Shown piece by piece: positions 9,509-19,598 of a DNA stretch of 64,000 bases; position 1 is the stretch's first letter, and every line of letters begins with the position of its first letter. The position numbers and the translations under genes are program-made. Below the pieces are notes generated by a model, which did no database searches, was not told the origin of the DNA, and worked only from the letters and a program-made list of their open reading frames with translations. Source of the DNA: Pseudotamlana haliotis (GTDB lineage: Bacteria > Bacteroidota > Bacteroidia > Flavobacteriales > Flavobacteriaceae); assembly GCF_008806375.1 (NCBI RefSeq), contig NZ_WAAT01000050.1:314941-378940 (forward strand), written 5' to 3'.

Positions 9509-11077
9509 ATGAGTAAACGGATATTTATCTTACTAATCATACTGATGAGTTTATCCTTAATTGGTATCATTAGTATTCAGGCTTATTATATTAATGATTC
9601 TGTTAAGAATGAAAGGAATCGTTTTAAATCAAATGTGGTAACTGTTTTAAACAATGTATCCAACACGATTGAAGAAAACGAATTTGAAAAGTACTTTACA
9701 GAATACTTAAGCCTAGATAAAGAAAAGAAAGCAGATGAAGAGGCGGTATCGCAATTGTTAATTTATAGAAAAAATAACACGACCAAAGAAACACTCATTT
9801 ATAAAAGTAATGTATTGCAGGAAGACTTTAAATTGTCTTCATCGCTCTTTGATATTGGCTTAGATAGCCTTGATATAACCAACATCATAGGAAGTTCAAG
9901 TACTGAAATTTATAGTAATAGTGAATCGACAGATCGCGAATTGAAAAGTCCGATTTCAAAAATTATTAGAAGTGGTACCATTGATGAAGCTCAAAAATTA
10001 AGTTTTGAAAAGAATTTTAAGGAAGTCCTAAAAAGAAAACCTGTACATAAAAGAGTTTCAGAGGAAGAGATTAGAGCTTTATTAGCTGAAAAACTTGAGA
10101 AGTATGGTATAGGAATCGATTTTGAATTTGCCATTTATGGTAATGATTTAGCTACCAAGGTACATAGTGATAATTTTGAGTATCACGAAGACGCTACTTT
10201 TGGAGTTCCTATATTTTATGATGAAAATAACCGTAGCCTTTACAGGTTATTAGTGAATTTTCCAGATGATAGAAAGTTTATCCTATCGGGTGTTTTAGGT
10301 ATGATTTCTTTATCGGTCGTGTTTACGCTAATTATAATTTTGGCTTCTGGTCTAGCGCTTTACCAACTCGTGAAACAACGTAAAATTTCGGAAATTAAAA
10401 CCGATTTTATTAATAATATGACGCATGAGTTTAAAACGCCTATAGCAACCATCAATTTAGCATTAGATGCGATTAAGAATCCTAAAATCATAGATGATAA
10501 AGAAAAGGTGGTAAGATACCTTTCTATGATTAAGGAAGAAAACAAACGCATGCATGCTCAGGTTGAAAATGTATTAAGAATTTCGAAATTAGAGAAAAAT
10601 GAGCTTAATATTAATAAAGATAGAGTTGATTTACACGACCTTGTTGAAGATGCGCTTACGCATGTTGAGTTAATTGTTGAAGATAGACAAGGTTATATTA
10701 AAACGTTTTTAAATGCTGAAAAAACCTCGGTTTTAGCCAATGAAACGCATTTTACAAACGTAATAGTCAATATGCTGGATAATGCTATAAAGTATTCTCC
10801 GGAAGCGCCACAAATAGAGGTGTATACTGAAAATGTAGGCACCAACGTATTATTAAAAGTGAAAGATCACGGTAGCGGTATGAGTAAAGCAGCCGCGAAG
10901 AAAGTGTTTGAAAAATTTTATAGAGAACACACCGGAAATATACATAACGTAAAAGGTCATGGCTTAGGTCTGGCTTATGTTAAAAGAATTGTTGAAGACC
11001 ATCAAGGTCATGTATCAGTAGAAAGTGAAAAAGACAAGGGAAGCACATTTACCATTAAGCTTCCGTTAATATCGTAA
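9509..11077 (+). CDS. Sensor histidine kinase (RprX-like)
   Basis: Membrane sensor kinase of a two-component system. A first transmembrane helix lies at about residues 4-27, followed by a periplasmic sensory region of about 220 residues without a recognisable fold, and a second helix at about 252-285. The HisKA phosphoacceptor is His306 in NMTHEFKTPIATI. The ATPase domain shows the N box NMLDNAIKYS, G1 DHGSGMS and G2 GHGLGLAYVKRIV. The response regulator follows after 4 bp. Architecture resembles Bacteroides RprX; the stimulus is unknown. Confidence 0.88.
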   Translation: MSKRIFILLIILMSLSLIGIISIQAYYINDSVKNERNRFKSNVVTVLNNVSNTIEENEFEKYFTEYLSLDKEKKADEEAVSQLLIYRKNNTTKETLIYKSNVLQEDFKLSSSLFDIGLDSLDITNIIGSSSTEIYSNSESTDRELKSPISKIIRSGTIDEAQKLSFEKNFKEVLKRKPVHKRVSEEEIRALLAEKLEKYGIGIDFEFAIYGNDLATKVHSDNFEYHEDATFGVPIFYDENNRSLYRLLVNFPDDRKFILSGVLGMISLSVVFTLIIILASGLALYQLVKQRKISEIKTDFINNMTHEFKTPIATINLALDAIKNPKIIDDKEKVVRYLSMIKEENKRMHAQVENVLRISKLEKNELNINKDRVDLHDLVEDALTHVELIVEDRQGYIKTFLNAEKTSVLANETHFTNVIVNMLDNAIKYSPEAPQIEVYTENVGTNVLLKVKDHGSGMSKAAAKKVFEKFYREHTGNIHNVKGHGLGLAYVKRIVEDHQGHVSVESEKDKGSTFTIKLPLIS

Positions 11078-11081
11078 TATC

Positions 11082-11786
11082 ATGGAAGAGCAAAAAAAGA
11101 GAATATTATTAGTTGAAGACGATCCTAATTTTGGAACAGTTCTTAAAGATTATTTAATGATGAATGATTACGAAGTTACACATGCCAAAAATGGTATGGA
11201 AGGTTTCGAAAAATTCAAAAAAGATGATTTTGATTTGTGTATCTTAGATGTTATGATGCCTTATAAGGATGGCTTTACATTAGCCAAAGAGATAAGAGAA
11301 AAAAACACTGATGTGCCAATCATTTTCTTAACGGCTAAAACCATGAAGGAAGATGTTTTAAAAGGATATAAAGTGGGTGCTGATGATTACCTAAACAAAC
11401 CTTTTGATAGTGAAGTATTGCTTATGAAAATTAAGGCAATCATTCAACGTAAGGCTACAGAAACCATTTCTGATAGTAAACAGTTTGAATTTAAAATTGG
11501 TGATTTCGATTTAAATTCTAAATTACGATTTTTAAAATTTCAAGGAGGTGACCCTGTAAAACTATCACCTAAAGAAAACGAATTGTTACGTTTATTAGCC
11601 TTGCATGAAAACGATCTAATGCCTCGTGAATTGGCACTAACCAAAATATGGCGTGATGACAATTATTTTACATCACGTAGTATGGACGTTTATATTGCAA
11701 AACTACGTAAGTACTTAAAATTAGATGAAAAAGTAGAAATACTTAACATACACGGTGAAGGTTTTAGGTTAGTTGTGAATAGCTAA
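11082..11786 (+). CDS. OmpR-family response regulator (RprY-like)
   Basis: Receiver domain at residues 1-120 with acidic pocket EDD, phosphoacceptor Asp56 in LCILDVMMP, the conserved Thr in FLTAK, and Lys in LNKPF. A winged-helix DNA-binding domain of OmpR type occupies residues about 135-234 (LSPKENELLRLLA; SMDVYIAKLRKYL). It is cotranscribed with the kinase and followed by a clear terminator. Target genes cannot be read from the sequence. Confidence 0.9.
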   Translation: MEEQKKRILLVEDDPNFGTVLKDYLMMNDYEVTHAKNGMEGFEKFKKDDFDLCILDVMMPYKDGFTLAKEIREKNTDVPIIFLTAKTMKEDVLKGYKVGADDYLNKPFDSEVLLMKIKAIIQRKATETISDSKQFEFKIGDFDLNSKLRFLKFQGGDPVKLSPKENELLRLLALHENDLMPRELALTKIWRDDNYFTSRSMDVYIAKLRKYLKLDEKVEILNIHGEGFRLVVNS

Positions 11787-11810
11787 AAATTTGATTCCGT
11801 TTCAATATAA

Positions 11811-11839
11811 AAAATCCAGCTTTATGCTGGATTTTTTTT
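11811..11839 (+). terminator. Rho-independent terminator after the two-component pair
   Basis: AATCCAGC pairs with GCTGGATT over a 5-base loop, followed by a T-run. It lies 24 bp after the response regulator stop. Confidence 0.88.
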
Positions 11840-12258
11840 GCAGAGAGACATAACCTAATATAGGTTTTTCAACACTATTTTTTTAATGATATCTTGGGGT
11901 TAAATAGTGATAATAGACAGTATGTTTTTGTATTAGCCTTGTGTTTTTTTTGTTTTTGACAAAACCAAAAGTAATGAGGTTCTCCAAATGACTTTAGTTT
12001 ATTATATACCGTATATTATTTATTAATTTTGACAGACTTAACAACCTTATTTTTTAATAAGATTTTGAGTTCATATTTACCTTTTCTAAGGTGGTCAATA
12101 CTCATAAAAATAACGACTTCCTTTTCAGATTGCGTGGTATTACTATCCATTGATCTACAAATTGCTCTATTGTAAAATTATTGGATATCACTTGTAAGTG
12201 GTGCTATATATGTTCCAATTGATAGAAGAAATGTTTCAATAGGTTGAAAAATGTAGGT
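11840..12258. other. Intergenic region without a recognised gene
   Basis: About 420 bp of AT-rich sequence between the convergent response-regulator operon and the hybrid sensor gene. No ORF with recognisable coding character, no tRNA fold and no strong hairpin near the end of the minus-strand gene was seen. Confidence 0.6.
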
Positions 12259-15200
12259 TTATTGCTGTTTTGAAATAAATTCGTTTGGTGTACAATTATA
12301 AAGCTCTTTAAAGCATTTTATGAAGTATGAGGGGGTGTTAAAACCAATTTGATAACCAACTTCTGAAATAGTAGCATCTGATTGACTCAATAAGTTTTTC
12401 GCTAGTTTTAGGCGCTGCAATCTAATAAGCTCACTTGTAGTACAATTTGTAATGGCTTTTAACTTCCTATGTAGTTGAGTTCGACTCATATTCATGTGCT
12501 CAGCAAACTGTTCACTATTAAAATTGGAATCGGTTAAATGGGTGTCGACAGTTTCCTGCAGTTGTTTTAAAAACTTGGACTCTGTTGAAGAAGTTGCTAT
12601 TTTCGGACTCACGCTTAGGCTATTACTAAAGTGTTTTTGAACTTGTTTTCGGTTTTTAATTAAATTTTCAACAATTATTTTAAGCTTATCAGCATTAAAT
12701 GGTTTGGTTATGTAGGCGTCGGCTCCAGTTTTTAAACCTTCAATTTCATGTTGCTCAGCTGATCTTGCAGTTAATAAAATAACTGGGATATGGCTTGTTA
12801 TGGGGTTGGTTTTGATCGCATGACATAAATCAATTCCAGAGCTAATAGGCATCATAATATCGCTAATTACTATGTCTGGGCTATTTTTTAAAGCGTTTTC
12901 CAATCCTTCTTTTCCGTTTGTAGCTTGGGTTATTTCATAAGTATTAATAAAGATTGTCTTAATGAAATCTAATATGTCAGGCTCATCTTCAACGATGAGA
13001 ATTTGAGTTTTTTCGGTTTCAGATACTTCTTGGTCTACAAGTGTTATTTGTTGGTTTTTGTTAGTTTCAATGAAAGAATTAAGAATTTCATCATCATGAA
13101 ACGATTCTCTGTCTATAGGAATAGAAACTGAAAATTGAATATTGTTGTCACCCATATTATTTGCAACAATACTACCTCTAGTTAAGCTAACGAGGTCTCG
13201 TACTAAAGCGAGCCCGACGCCAACACCATCAGACATTTTATTGTCCTGATAAAAGCGTTGAAATAATTTACTTAGGTCTTTACCTTCAATGTGGTCACTC
13301 GTATTTATTATGGATAAAACCAAAAATTCACCTTGCTTACTAGCTTCAAAAATAATATCACTTTTATTGGTGGTATATTTAATGGCATTGGTGAATAAGT
13401 TAGCACAGATTTTTTCTATCACGTCGTTATCATACCAAGCTTCATTCAGGTTTTCAATCTTTGACTTTATTTTTAAATCCTTTTTAAGTGCACTATACTT
13501 AAAGGCATTTACAATCTGTTTTAGGAGCAGTCCTAAATTCCCTTTACAGACTTTTAATTTGGTTTGCCCAGAATCAATCATGGAAAGGTTTAGCATTTGG
13601 TCAACAAGATTTAATAGCCTATCGGCATTTTGCTTGACCAAAGTGAGTTCTTTTTTGTCTTTAGCAGAGAGGTCTACTTTATTTAATTGATTGGTTACAG
13701 GGCCTAAAATGAGTGTTAATGGGGTTCTAATTTCATGTGATATATTCGTGTAGAGCTTCGTTTTATATTCGTCTAGTTTTTTTAAACGGTTGGTTTCGGC
13801 ATTTTCTAATTGAAGTTGCATTTTCATATGCCAACGTAATTTTGCGTAATAATACACGATGTAGCTTAATAGGATAAATATTAAATTATATACAATAATA
13901 GCATATACATTGGCATACCAGGGGTCTTTAATTTCAAAAGTGTATTGCGCGGGTGTTTCGTTCCAAACCCCATCATAATTACTAGACATTACTTCAAATG
14001 TATAGGTGTCTGGTGGTAAATTGGTGTAGTGTGCTAAGTTGTTATGTTTAGAATCAATCCAGTCTTTATCGTGGTTATTTAATTTATATTTAAAAGAACT
14101 TCGTTCAGGTATTGAGAAATGGAGGCTTGAGAAGGTAAAGGTTATGGTGTTCTCATTATATTTTAATTGTTGGTTTTCAGTCATTTCTCGATTTTCAGAA
14201 AAGATTTCAAAAGAAGAAATGATGGTTTTTGGTTTTACAGGATTGTAATTAATTTGATGGGGCTTAAACCAATTTATGCCTTCAAGTCCTCCAAAAATCA
14301 AGGTGCCGTCTTCAGTTTTATGGTAAGCTCCAGAATTAAATTCCGTGCCTTGTAAACCATCATCAGCACTAAAGTTTTCAAAAGCATTTGTTTTTTTTGA
14401 TGGGGTGAATTTCGAAATGCCATTATTTGTGCTTAACCATAAATTCTGCTTAGTATCTGGTAAAACACCATATACTACTTGATTAGGTAAGCCGTCTTTT
14501 TGCGTGTACACATTAGTCTCATCGTTTGAAGTATTATATTTTATTAACCCCGAACCATTGGTGCCTACCCAAAGAGTATCCCCTTGAATTAATAGGGACT
14601 TTATCTTGTAATTTAATTTTGAAATTTTCTTGGTTTGATTGGTTTTATAATTTAACCGGTAAACGCCAACATTATCTGCGCCTAACCAAATTATGCTATC
14701 ATTTTGCTTGGCCAAGGCTCTAATGTTATTTGTAGGTAAGTTGGTATTACTTTTATTGAAAGCTTTAAGAATGCCTTTGTTTTTTTCGTACAATATAACA
14801 CCATGCTGCTCAGTACTAAACCACCGTTTATCACCGGTTTCAGCAACAATATTCCAAATGGTATAGTTTTGTAATTCAGGATGTTTAACGAATTCACCTG
14901 AAGGATTTAGAGTATTGAGTCCATGTACTTGATGTCCAACCCAAAGTTCATTATCAAAATAATTCAGGCTGATAATTCTGTTGGTTGAAAGTGATGAGTT
15001 TTTTGTTGTAAAGGTTTTACAGGTTTTATCTTTTAAATTAAAACGCGTAAGTCCTGTGCTGTATGTCCCAATCCAAATATTATTTTTGTCATCAGCACTG
15101 AGTGATCTTACCATATCCACATTAATATGTTGTGGTACTTGTTTATTGGTGAGGATATTAAATTTTATAAGGTATTCATCGTAATAACTCGCTCCTGTAC

Positions 15201-16197
15201 CATCTGAGCCACACCAAATAACTCCAGTGTTGTCTTCAAACAAGCTTAGCATGTCGTTGTATTGTAAGGCAAAAGGGTTGCTTTTATTGGCTTTATAATT
15301 TTTAACCTCTTGAGTTTCTTTGTTTATAACAAAAATACCATCGCCATAGGTGGCTATCCATAAACGATTTTTACGGTCAACTAGTAAATCTTCAATATTT
15401 AGGTTTTCTGGAAGTTTAGGATGTGTAAACTTTTGAAATGTATGAGAACCTGGTGGTTTAAAAAATAAGCCAGCGCCATAAGACCCTAACCAAACCGTTC
15501 CATCCTTTGAGCTTTTTAAAGCACTGTAATTTGTAGTATTTATATGGTCAACAGCTATGGTGTTTAATGCTGTTGTTTCAGAATAACTAAAGACTGCTCC
15601 TGAGCTTGCCATGATAATACCTTCTGTGGTTTCTAAAAAATCATAAATGGTTCGGTTTTTTATTTCAGGCTGATTCAGGTGAATAGTGTCTTTTGTTTCT
15701 GAATCTATTTTTAAAACGCCCTGATTGTAGGTGCCTAAATAAATATTAAATGCTTCATCTTGAAAAAGGGAACAGATGGGGTAAGGTGTTTTAATAGGGG
15801 AGAAGTCATCTGTTTTTTGATTGTAACGTTCTAATTGGCCATTGTAAGTAATAATCCATAAGTTATTTTGTTTATCAATATGTACTTTTCCTAACTTGCT
15901 AAAAGTAGTTCGGGTAATGTTTTCAAATTGTTTGTCGTAATGTGTAAACTTTCGGCCGTCATATTTATTTAGTCCATCTTGAGTCGCTAACCACAAGTAA
16001 CCAATACTGTCTTGTGCTATGCTTAAAACACAGTTTTGTGACAAGCCTTCTTCTATGGTAAGGGCTCTAAAAGCAAATTCTTTTTGAAGTGTATTATTGA
16101 AGGTTTCTTTTTGACAGATGCCCACAGTAGAATACAGCATCACTAGAATGATGATGTTGTATGTTTTTATGGTACGAGCACGTAATATTTTCAACAA
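12259..16197 (-). CDS. Hybrid two-component system sensor/regulator with beta-propeller, HisKA, receiver and AraC-type domains
   Basis: A single 1312-residue protein combining sensor and transcription factor. In order: N-terminal signal/anchor (about 10-28); about 14 two-component-regulator propeller repeats (IYLWLATQDGLNKYDG-like units, about 45-690) forming the periplasmic sensor; a Y_Y_Y domain (about 700-765); a transmembrane helix (about 772-795); HisKA (NISHEIRTPLTLILGP); HATPase with GVGVGLALVRDLV; a receiver (VEDEPD, ISDIMMP, ITKPF); and a C-terminal AraC helix-turn-helix pair (MSRTQLHRKLKAIT; GFNTPSYFIKCFKEL). Such proteins usually sense glycan fragments and sit beside a polysaccharide utilisation locus. 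No SusC/SusD pair or glycoside hydrolase adjoins it, so its target is unclear. Confidence 0.93.
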   Translation of the reverse strand: MLKILRARTIKTYNIIILVMLYSTVGICQKETFNNTLQKEFAFRALTIEEGLSQNCVLSIAQDSIGYLWLATQDGLNKYDGRKFTHYDKQFENITRTTFSKLGKVHIDKQNNLWIITYNGQLERYNQKTDDFSPIKTPYPICSLFQDEAFNIYLGTYNQGVLKIDSETKDTIHLNQPEIKNRTIYDFLETTEGIIMASSGAVFSYSETTALNTIAVDHINTTNYSALKSSKDGTVWLGSYGAGLFFKPPGSHTFQKFTHPKLPENLNIEDLLVDRKNRLWIATYGDGIFVINKETQEVKNYKANKSNPFALQYNDMLSLFEDNTGVIWCGSDGTGASYYDEYLIKFNILTNKQVPQHINVDMVRSLSADDKNNIWIGTYSTGLTRFNLKDKTCKTFTTKNSSLSTNRIISLNYFDNELWVGHQVHGLNTLNPSGEFVKHPELQNYTIWNIVAETGDKRWFSTEQHGVILYEKNKGILKAFNKSNTNLPTNNIRALAKQNDSIIWLGADNVGVYRLNYKTNQTKKISKLNYKIKSLLIQGDTLWVGTNGSGLIKYNTSNDETNVYTQKDGLPNQVVYGVLPDTKQNLWLSTNNGISKFTPSKKTNAFENFSADDGLQGTEFNSGAYHKTEDGTLIFGGLEGINWFKPHQINYNPVKPKTIISSFEIFSENREMTENQQLKYNENTITFTFSSLHFSIPERSSFKYKLNNHDKDWIDSKHNNLAHYTNLPPDTYTFEVMSSNYDGVWNETPAQYTFEIKDPWYANVYAIIVYNLIFILLSYIVYYYAKLRWHMKMQLQLENAETNRLKKLDEYKTKLYTNISHEIRTPLTLILGPVTNQLNKVDLSAKDKKELTLVKQNADRLLNLVDQMLNLSMIDSGQTKLKVCKGNLGLLLKQIVNAFKYSALKKDLKIKSKIENLNEAWYDNDVIEKICANLFTNAIKYTTNKSDIIFEASKQGEFLVLSIINTSDHIEGKDLSKLFQRFYQDNKMSDGVGVGLALVRDLVSLTRGSIVANNMGDNNIQFSVSIPIDRESFHDDEILNSFIETNKNQQITLVDQEVSETEKTQILIVEDEPDILDFIKTIFINTYEITQATNGKEGLENALKNSPDIVISDIMMPISSGIDLCHAIKTNPITSHIPVILLTARSAEQHEIEGLKTGADAYITKPFNADKLKIIVENLIKNRKQVQKHFSNSLSVSPKIATSSTESKFLKQLQETVDTHLTDSNFNSEQFAEHMNMSRTQLHRKLKAITNCTTSELIRLQRLKLAKNLLSQSDATISEVGYQIGFNTPSYFIKCFKELYNCTPNEFISKQQ

Positions 16198-16344
16198 TAT
16201 TTATGTTTTACATAGGTACGGCTTTGATATGTAGTGTTTTTGGGGAATAGTATAATGAAATTAATAATTTTTTATGACTTAATTGATTTATTTTAAACCT
16301 GATATTTTATTATCTTCAAATCTGAATTTTTTTTACAACACTTA

Positions 16345-18789
16345 ATGGCATTAAATAAAGAGCTAGAATTGGCATGGTCGTTCGTTAATAATACAAACCG
16401 ATCAATATTTTTAACAGGAAAGGCAGGAACAGGAAAAACCACATTTTTACATCGTTTAAAAAAGGAAAGTTTAAAGCGTTTGGTGGTGGTGGCGCCAACA
16501 GGTGTTGCAGCTATTAACGCTAAAGGTGTTACCATTCACTCGTTCTTTCAAATGCCATTTGGGCCTATTTTACCAGAAACCGATTTGAATAAACCTCAAG
16601 GGTTTAATAGAAGATTTACTAAAACGAAAATCAACATTATTAAGTCGATGGACTTATTAGTGATTGATGAAATTAGTATGGTACGTGCCGATTTACTTGA
16701 CGGCATTGATAAAACCCTACGCCGTTTTAGAAATAGAGAAAAAGTTTTTGGTGGCGTTCAGGTGTTAATGATTGGTGATTTGCAGCAGCTTTCTCCAGTA
16801 GTAAAGGAACAAGAATGGGAACTGTTAAAACCTCATTACAGAAACGCTTTCTTTTTCAGTAGTCATGCTTATGCGCAATGCCAGGCGATTTGTGTTGAAC
16901 TGAAACATATTTACCGACAAGAGAACCCTAAGTTTATTCAGATTTTAAATGAAATAAGAAACAATGCCTTAACGGAAGCTTCGGCGTCAGAGCTCAATAA
17001 ACGTTACATTGCCGATTTTACGCCTAAACCAGATGCAGGCTATATTTCACTTACTACGCATAACAATAAAGCTGAAGCTACAAATAAAGCAGAACTCGAT
17101 AAATTAACCACCAAAACATTTACCTATCAGGCAGAAGTAGAAGGGAAGTTTCCTGAGTATGCTTACCCCAATAACGAATCATTAGATTTAAAAGTAGGAG
17201 CACAGGTCATGTTCGTGAAAAATGATAGCGACCCTGCAAAACGTTATTTTAACGGCAAAATAGGAAAAGTAGTGTTTTTAGACAAAGATGAGGTCGTGGT
17301 GCACTGTCCAGATGATGATTTTAATATTGAAGTCAAAACAGAAACCTGGGAAAACATCAATTATACAGTTGATAAAGACACTAAAGCCATTTCAGAAGAA
17401 CGCATAGGGGCTTACAAGCAAATGCCTTTACGTTTAGCTTGGTCGATAACCATTCATAAAAGTCAGGGTTTAACCTTTGAAAAAGCCATTATTGATGCAC
17501 AAGGGGCTTTTGCCCACGGACAAACCTATGTGGCTTTAAGTCGCTGTAAATCTTTAGAAGGCTTGGTGTTGAAAAGTAAAATTCATTCCAATCAAATTAT
17601 TAGCGATAGTAATGTGATTACTTTTAATGAAAACGCCGAACAAAATGCGCCTGATGATGCCGAATTAGAAGCTTCAAAAAAACGATTTCAGCTGGATTTA
17701 ATTCATGAGATTTTCGATTTCTATGCCTTTTTATATCCTATAAACCGAATTCTAGATATTTATTATAAAAACAGAACCATTGTTGAAGGTAAAGTTGAAG
17801 AGACTTTTCGACCAATAAAAGACCAGTTGGCTAACTTTTTAAAAGTGAGTAATGGTTTTAAAATTCAGCTTAAACAATTAGCGGAAGAAGAAGGCTTGCC
17901 AGAATCCAGTGCCATGGTTCAAGAACGTTTTAAAAAGGCAATCAGCTATTTTAAAACCGAAACAGCAAACACGATCATCACACCTTTAAAAACGTTTGGT
18001 TTTACTACCGATAATCAAGCGGTTGTAAGTGATATCACTAAAAATCTAGATGCTTTTGAAGAGTTGCTAGCTGTAAAACAATTGTATTTTAATAACTCAG
18101 AAAAGGGATTTAATACCTTAAGTTTTCTAGAATTACGAGCTAAAGCTGTTTTTCAAGCGAAGGATAAACCTAAAAAATCAAGAAAAGCGGTTGCAGAAGG
18201 GACGAGTCATGTCGAATTGTTTGAAACATTACGATTACTTAGAAATGATATTGCTGAAGACAAAGGCTTAGTCCATTTTCAAGTGTTTACTCAAAAAGCA
18301 CTTTATGAGATGTGTGAAACCCTGCCTACCAATAAGCAAGAATTACTTGAAGTCAATGGTATGGGGAAAACCCGTGTTGAAAAATATGGAACTGCCATAT
18401 TAAAAGTCATTCGCGAATACTGTGAAGAAAACGATTTGGAGGTCGCTGAAGATCTAGCAATAGAATTTTCAGAAAAGAAGCCTACAAAGAAAGGGGATAC
18501 CAAAAAGGAATCGCTTCAATTGTACCAATCGGGTAAAACGGTTAAACAAATAGCAGATTACCGTGAGTTAAATGAAAATACTATACTTGGGCATTTAGCG
18601 AGTTTTGTGTCTACCGGAGAAGTGCAATTATTTGATATCATTTCCGAAGCACATTATAAAGAACTTAAGAAAATCATTCCGAAGAAAACATTTGAAAACC
18701 TATCAGATTTAAAACATCAATTGGATGATAAATATTCTTACTTTGAATTGCGTTTGGTGCTGGAGGAGTTAGATTTAGTCAAAAATTAA
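16345..18789 (+). CDS. PIF1-like helicase with C-terminal HRDC/helix-turn-helix region
   Basis: Superfamily 1B helicase related to PIF1/RecD2. Walker A GKAGTGKTT is at residues 25-33, followed by APTGVAAINAKGVTIHSFF, Walker B LLVIDEISMVRADLL, GDLQQLSPV, and the C-terminal motifs AWSITIHKSQGLTFE and YVALSRCKSLEGL (motifs V/VI). Residues about 610-700 look like an HRDC domain (LRLLRNDIAED, followed by a helix-hairpin-like VNGMGKTRVEKYG). The last 100 residues hold a helix-turn-helix of the type seen at RecQ C-termini. Expected role: unwinding of structured DNA in replication or repair. The 814-residue length is usual for the Bacteroidota form. The upstream gene is divergent. Confidence 0.9.
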   Translation: MALNKELELAWSFVNNTNRSIFLTGKAGTGKTTFLHRLKKESLKRLVVVAPTGVAAINAKGVTIHSFFQMPFGPILPETDLNKPQGFNRRFTKTKINIIKSMDLLVIDEISMVRADLLDGIDKTLRRFRNREKVFGGVQVLMIGDLQQLSPVVKEQEWELLKPHYRNAFFFSSHAYAQCQAICVELKHIYRQENPKFIQILNEIRNNALTEASASELNKRYIADFTPKPDAGYISLTTHNNKAEATNKAELDKLTTKTFTYQAEVEGKFPEYAYPNNESLDLKVGAQVMFVKNDSDPAKRYFNGKIGKVVFLDKDEVVVHCPDDDFNIEVKTETWENINYTVDKDTKAISEERIGAYKQMPLRLAWSITIHKSQGLTFEKAIIDAQGAFAHGQTYVALSRCKSLEGLVLKSKIHSNQIISDSNVITFNENAEQNAPDDAELEASKKRFQLDLIHEIFDFYAFLYPINRILDIYYKNRTIVEGKVEETFRPIKDQLANFLKVSNGFKIQLKQLAEEEGLPESSAMVQERFKKAISYFKTETANTIITPLKTFGFTTDNQAVVSDITKNLDAFEELLAVKQLYFNNSEKGFNTLSFLELRAKAVFQAKDKPKKSRKAVAEGTSHVELFETLRLLRNDIAEDKGLVHFQVFTQKALYEMCETLPTNKQELLEVNGMGKTRVEKYGTAILKVIREYCEENDLEVAEDLAIEFSEKKPTKKGDTKKESLQLYQSGKTVKQIADYRELNENTILGHLASFVSTGEVQLFDIISEAHYKELKKIIPKKTFENLSDLKHQLDDKYSYFELRLVLEELDLVKN

Positions 18790-18854
18790 AAAGTCTTGAA
18801 AGTTAAAGAGAGGAACAAAGTTTTGTTTGTTCAAATAATAATTTATCTAAATTA

Positions 18855-19361
18855 ATGATCATGGATATAATCATGAAATCGGTAATAAAAACCTTAGAAA
18901 ATGTTGAGGTTGTATTAACGAATCTTACCAATGAACATTACTCAAACGCCTCAATTGGACCTTACCATACTTCAGTAGGAGCACATATTCGGCATATTTT
19001 AGATTATTATATGTGTATTTTGTCTAAAAATGAAGCCGGAATGGTCGATTTAACAGCTAGACGACGTCAAGTTGCTGTAGAAGAAAATTGTGTGATTGCA
19101 TTAGATTATTATGAAACTATAAAAGAATTGTTAGTTTCAAGTAGATTACCACTAAATGACCGAGTGGTTGTTATAGATGATTTAGGTTTAGGTAAAATAG
19201 AATTGGATTATACTTATGCTGCTTTGTTATCGCAAGCTAATAGCCACACTGTTCATCATTTTGCTATTATCAATTATATACTAACACAGCTGAACGTTCA
19301 AATAACAGATGCTAATTTTGGATATAACCCATCTACTCCAAAATATAAAAAGGCTGAATAG
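18855..19361 (+). CDS. DinB-like superfamily protein
   Basis: A 160-168 residue helical protein with the spaced His pattern of the DinB/YfiT four-helix bundle (VGAHIRHILDYY near residue 46 and SHTVHHFAIINYIL near residue 135), which usually binds a divalent metal. Members include thiol-dependent transferases, but the substrate here is unknown. Start codon is uncertain: ATGs at 18855, 18861 and 18873 are in frame, and the second or third fits the family N-terminus better. Its stop directly abuts the stop of the convergent gene at 19362, with no spacer. Confidence 0.7.
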   Translation: MIMDIIMKSVIKTLENVEVVLTNLTNEHYSNASIGPYHTSVGAHIRHILDYYMCILSKNEAGMVDLTARRRQVAVEENCVIALDYYETIKELLVSSRLPLNDRVVVIDDLGLGKIELDYTYAALLSQANSHTVHHFAIINYILTQLNVQITDANFGYNPSTPKYKKAE

Positions 19362-19598
19362 TTATTTCTTAAACATGCTACTCATTATCGTTTTCAGGCC
19401 TTTAAAGATCATAAAAACAGCCATAGCACAAACAGCACAACCAATAATTAGAAGCGGTAAATAGTACGGAGATTCGGGTTTACTAAAAGCAAAACTTAGT
19501 AGTATGGGGCCCATAAAAAGACTTAATACTGAAAAGATTAATATTTTAATTCCCTTAAATAATACAGCTTTGTCTGTTCTATTTTCTTCCATCTGCAT
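19362..19598 (-). CDS. DUF6095-like small membrane protein
   Basis: A 76-78 residue protein with two predicted transmembrane helices (about 15-37 and 45-66) joined by a short loop, and a charged N-terminus. It overlaps the 3' end of murQ by about 14-20 bp depending on the start chosen (MEENRTDK gives 19592) and is probably cotranscribed with it. Resembles the DUF6095 family found next to murQ in Flavobacteriaceae. Function unknown. Confidence 0.65.
   Translation of the reverse strand: MQMEENRTDKAVLFKGIKILIFSVLSLFMGPILLSFAFSKPESPYYLPLLIIGCAVCAMAVFMIFKGLKTIMSSMFKK

Noticed and set aside
18813..18832. GAACAAA/TTTGTTC inverted repeat upstream of the DinB-like gene
   Set aside because: Only 7 bp with low GC and no T-run; too weak to call as terminator or operator.
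19359..19364. Abutting convergent stop codons of the DinB-like and DUF6095 genes
   Set aside because: Unusually tight, but common enough in compact genomes; no shared hairpin or other signal makes it noteworthy.
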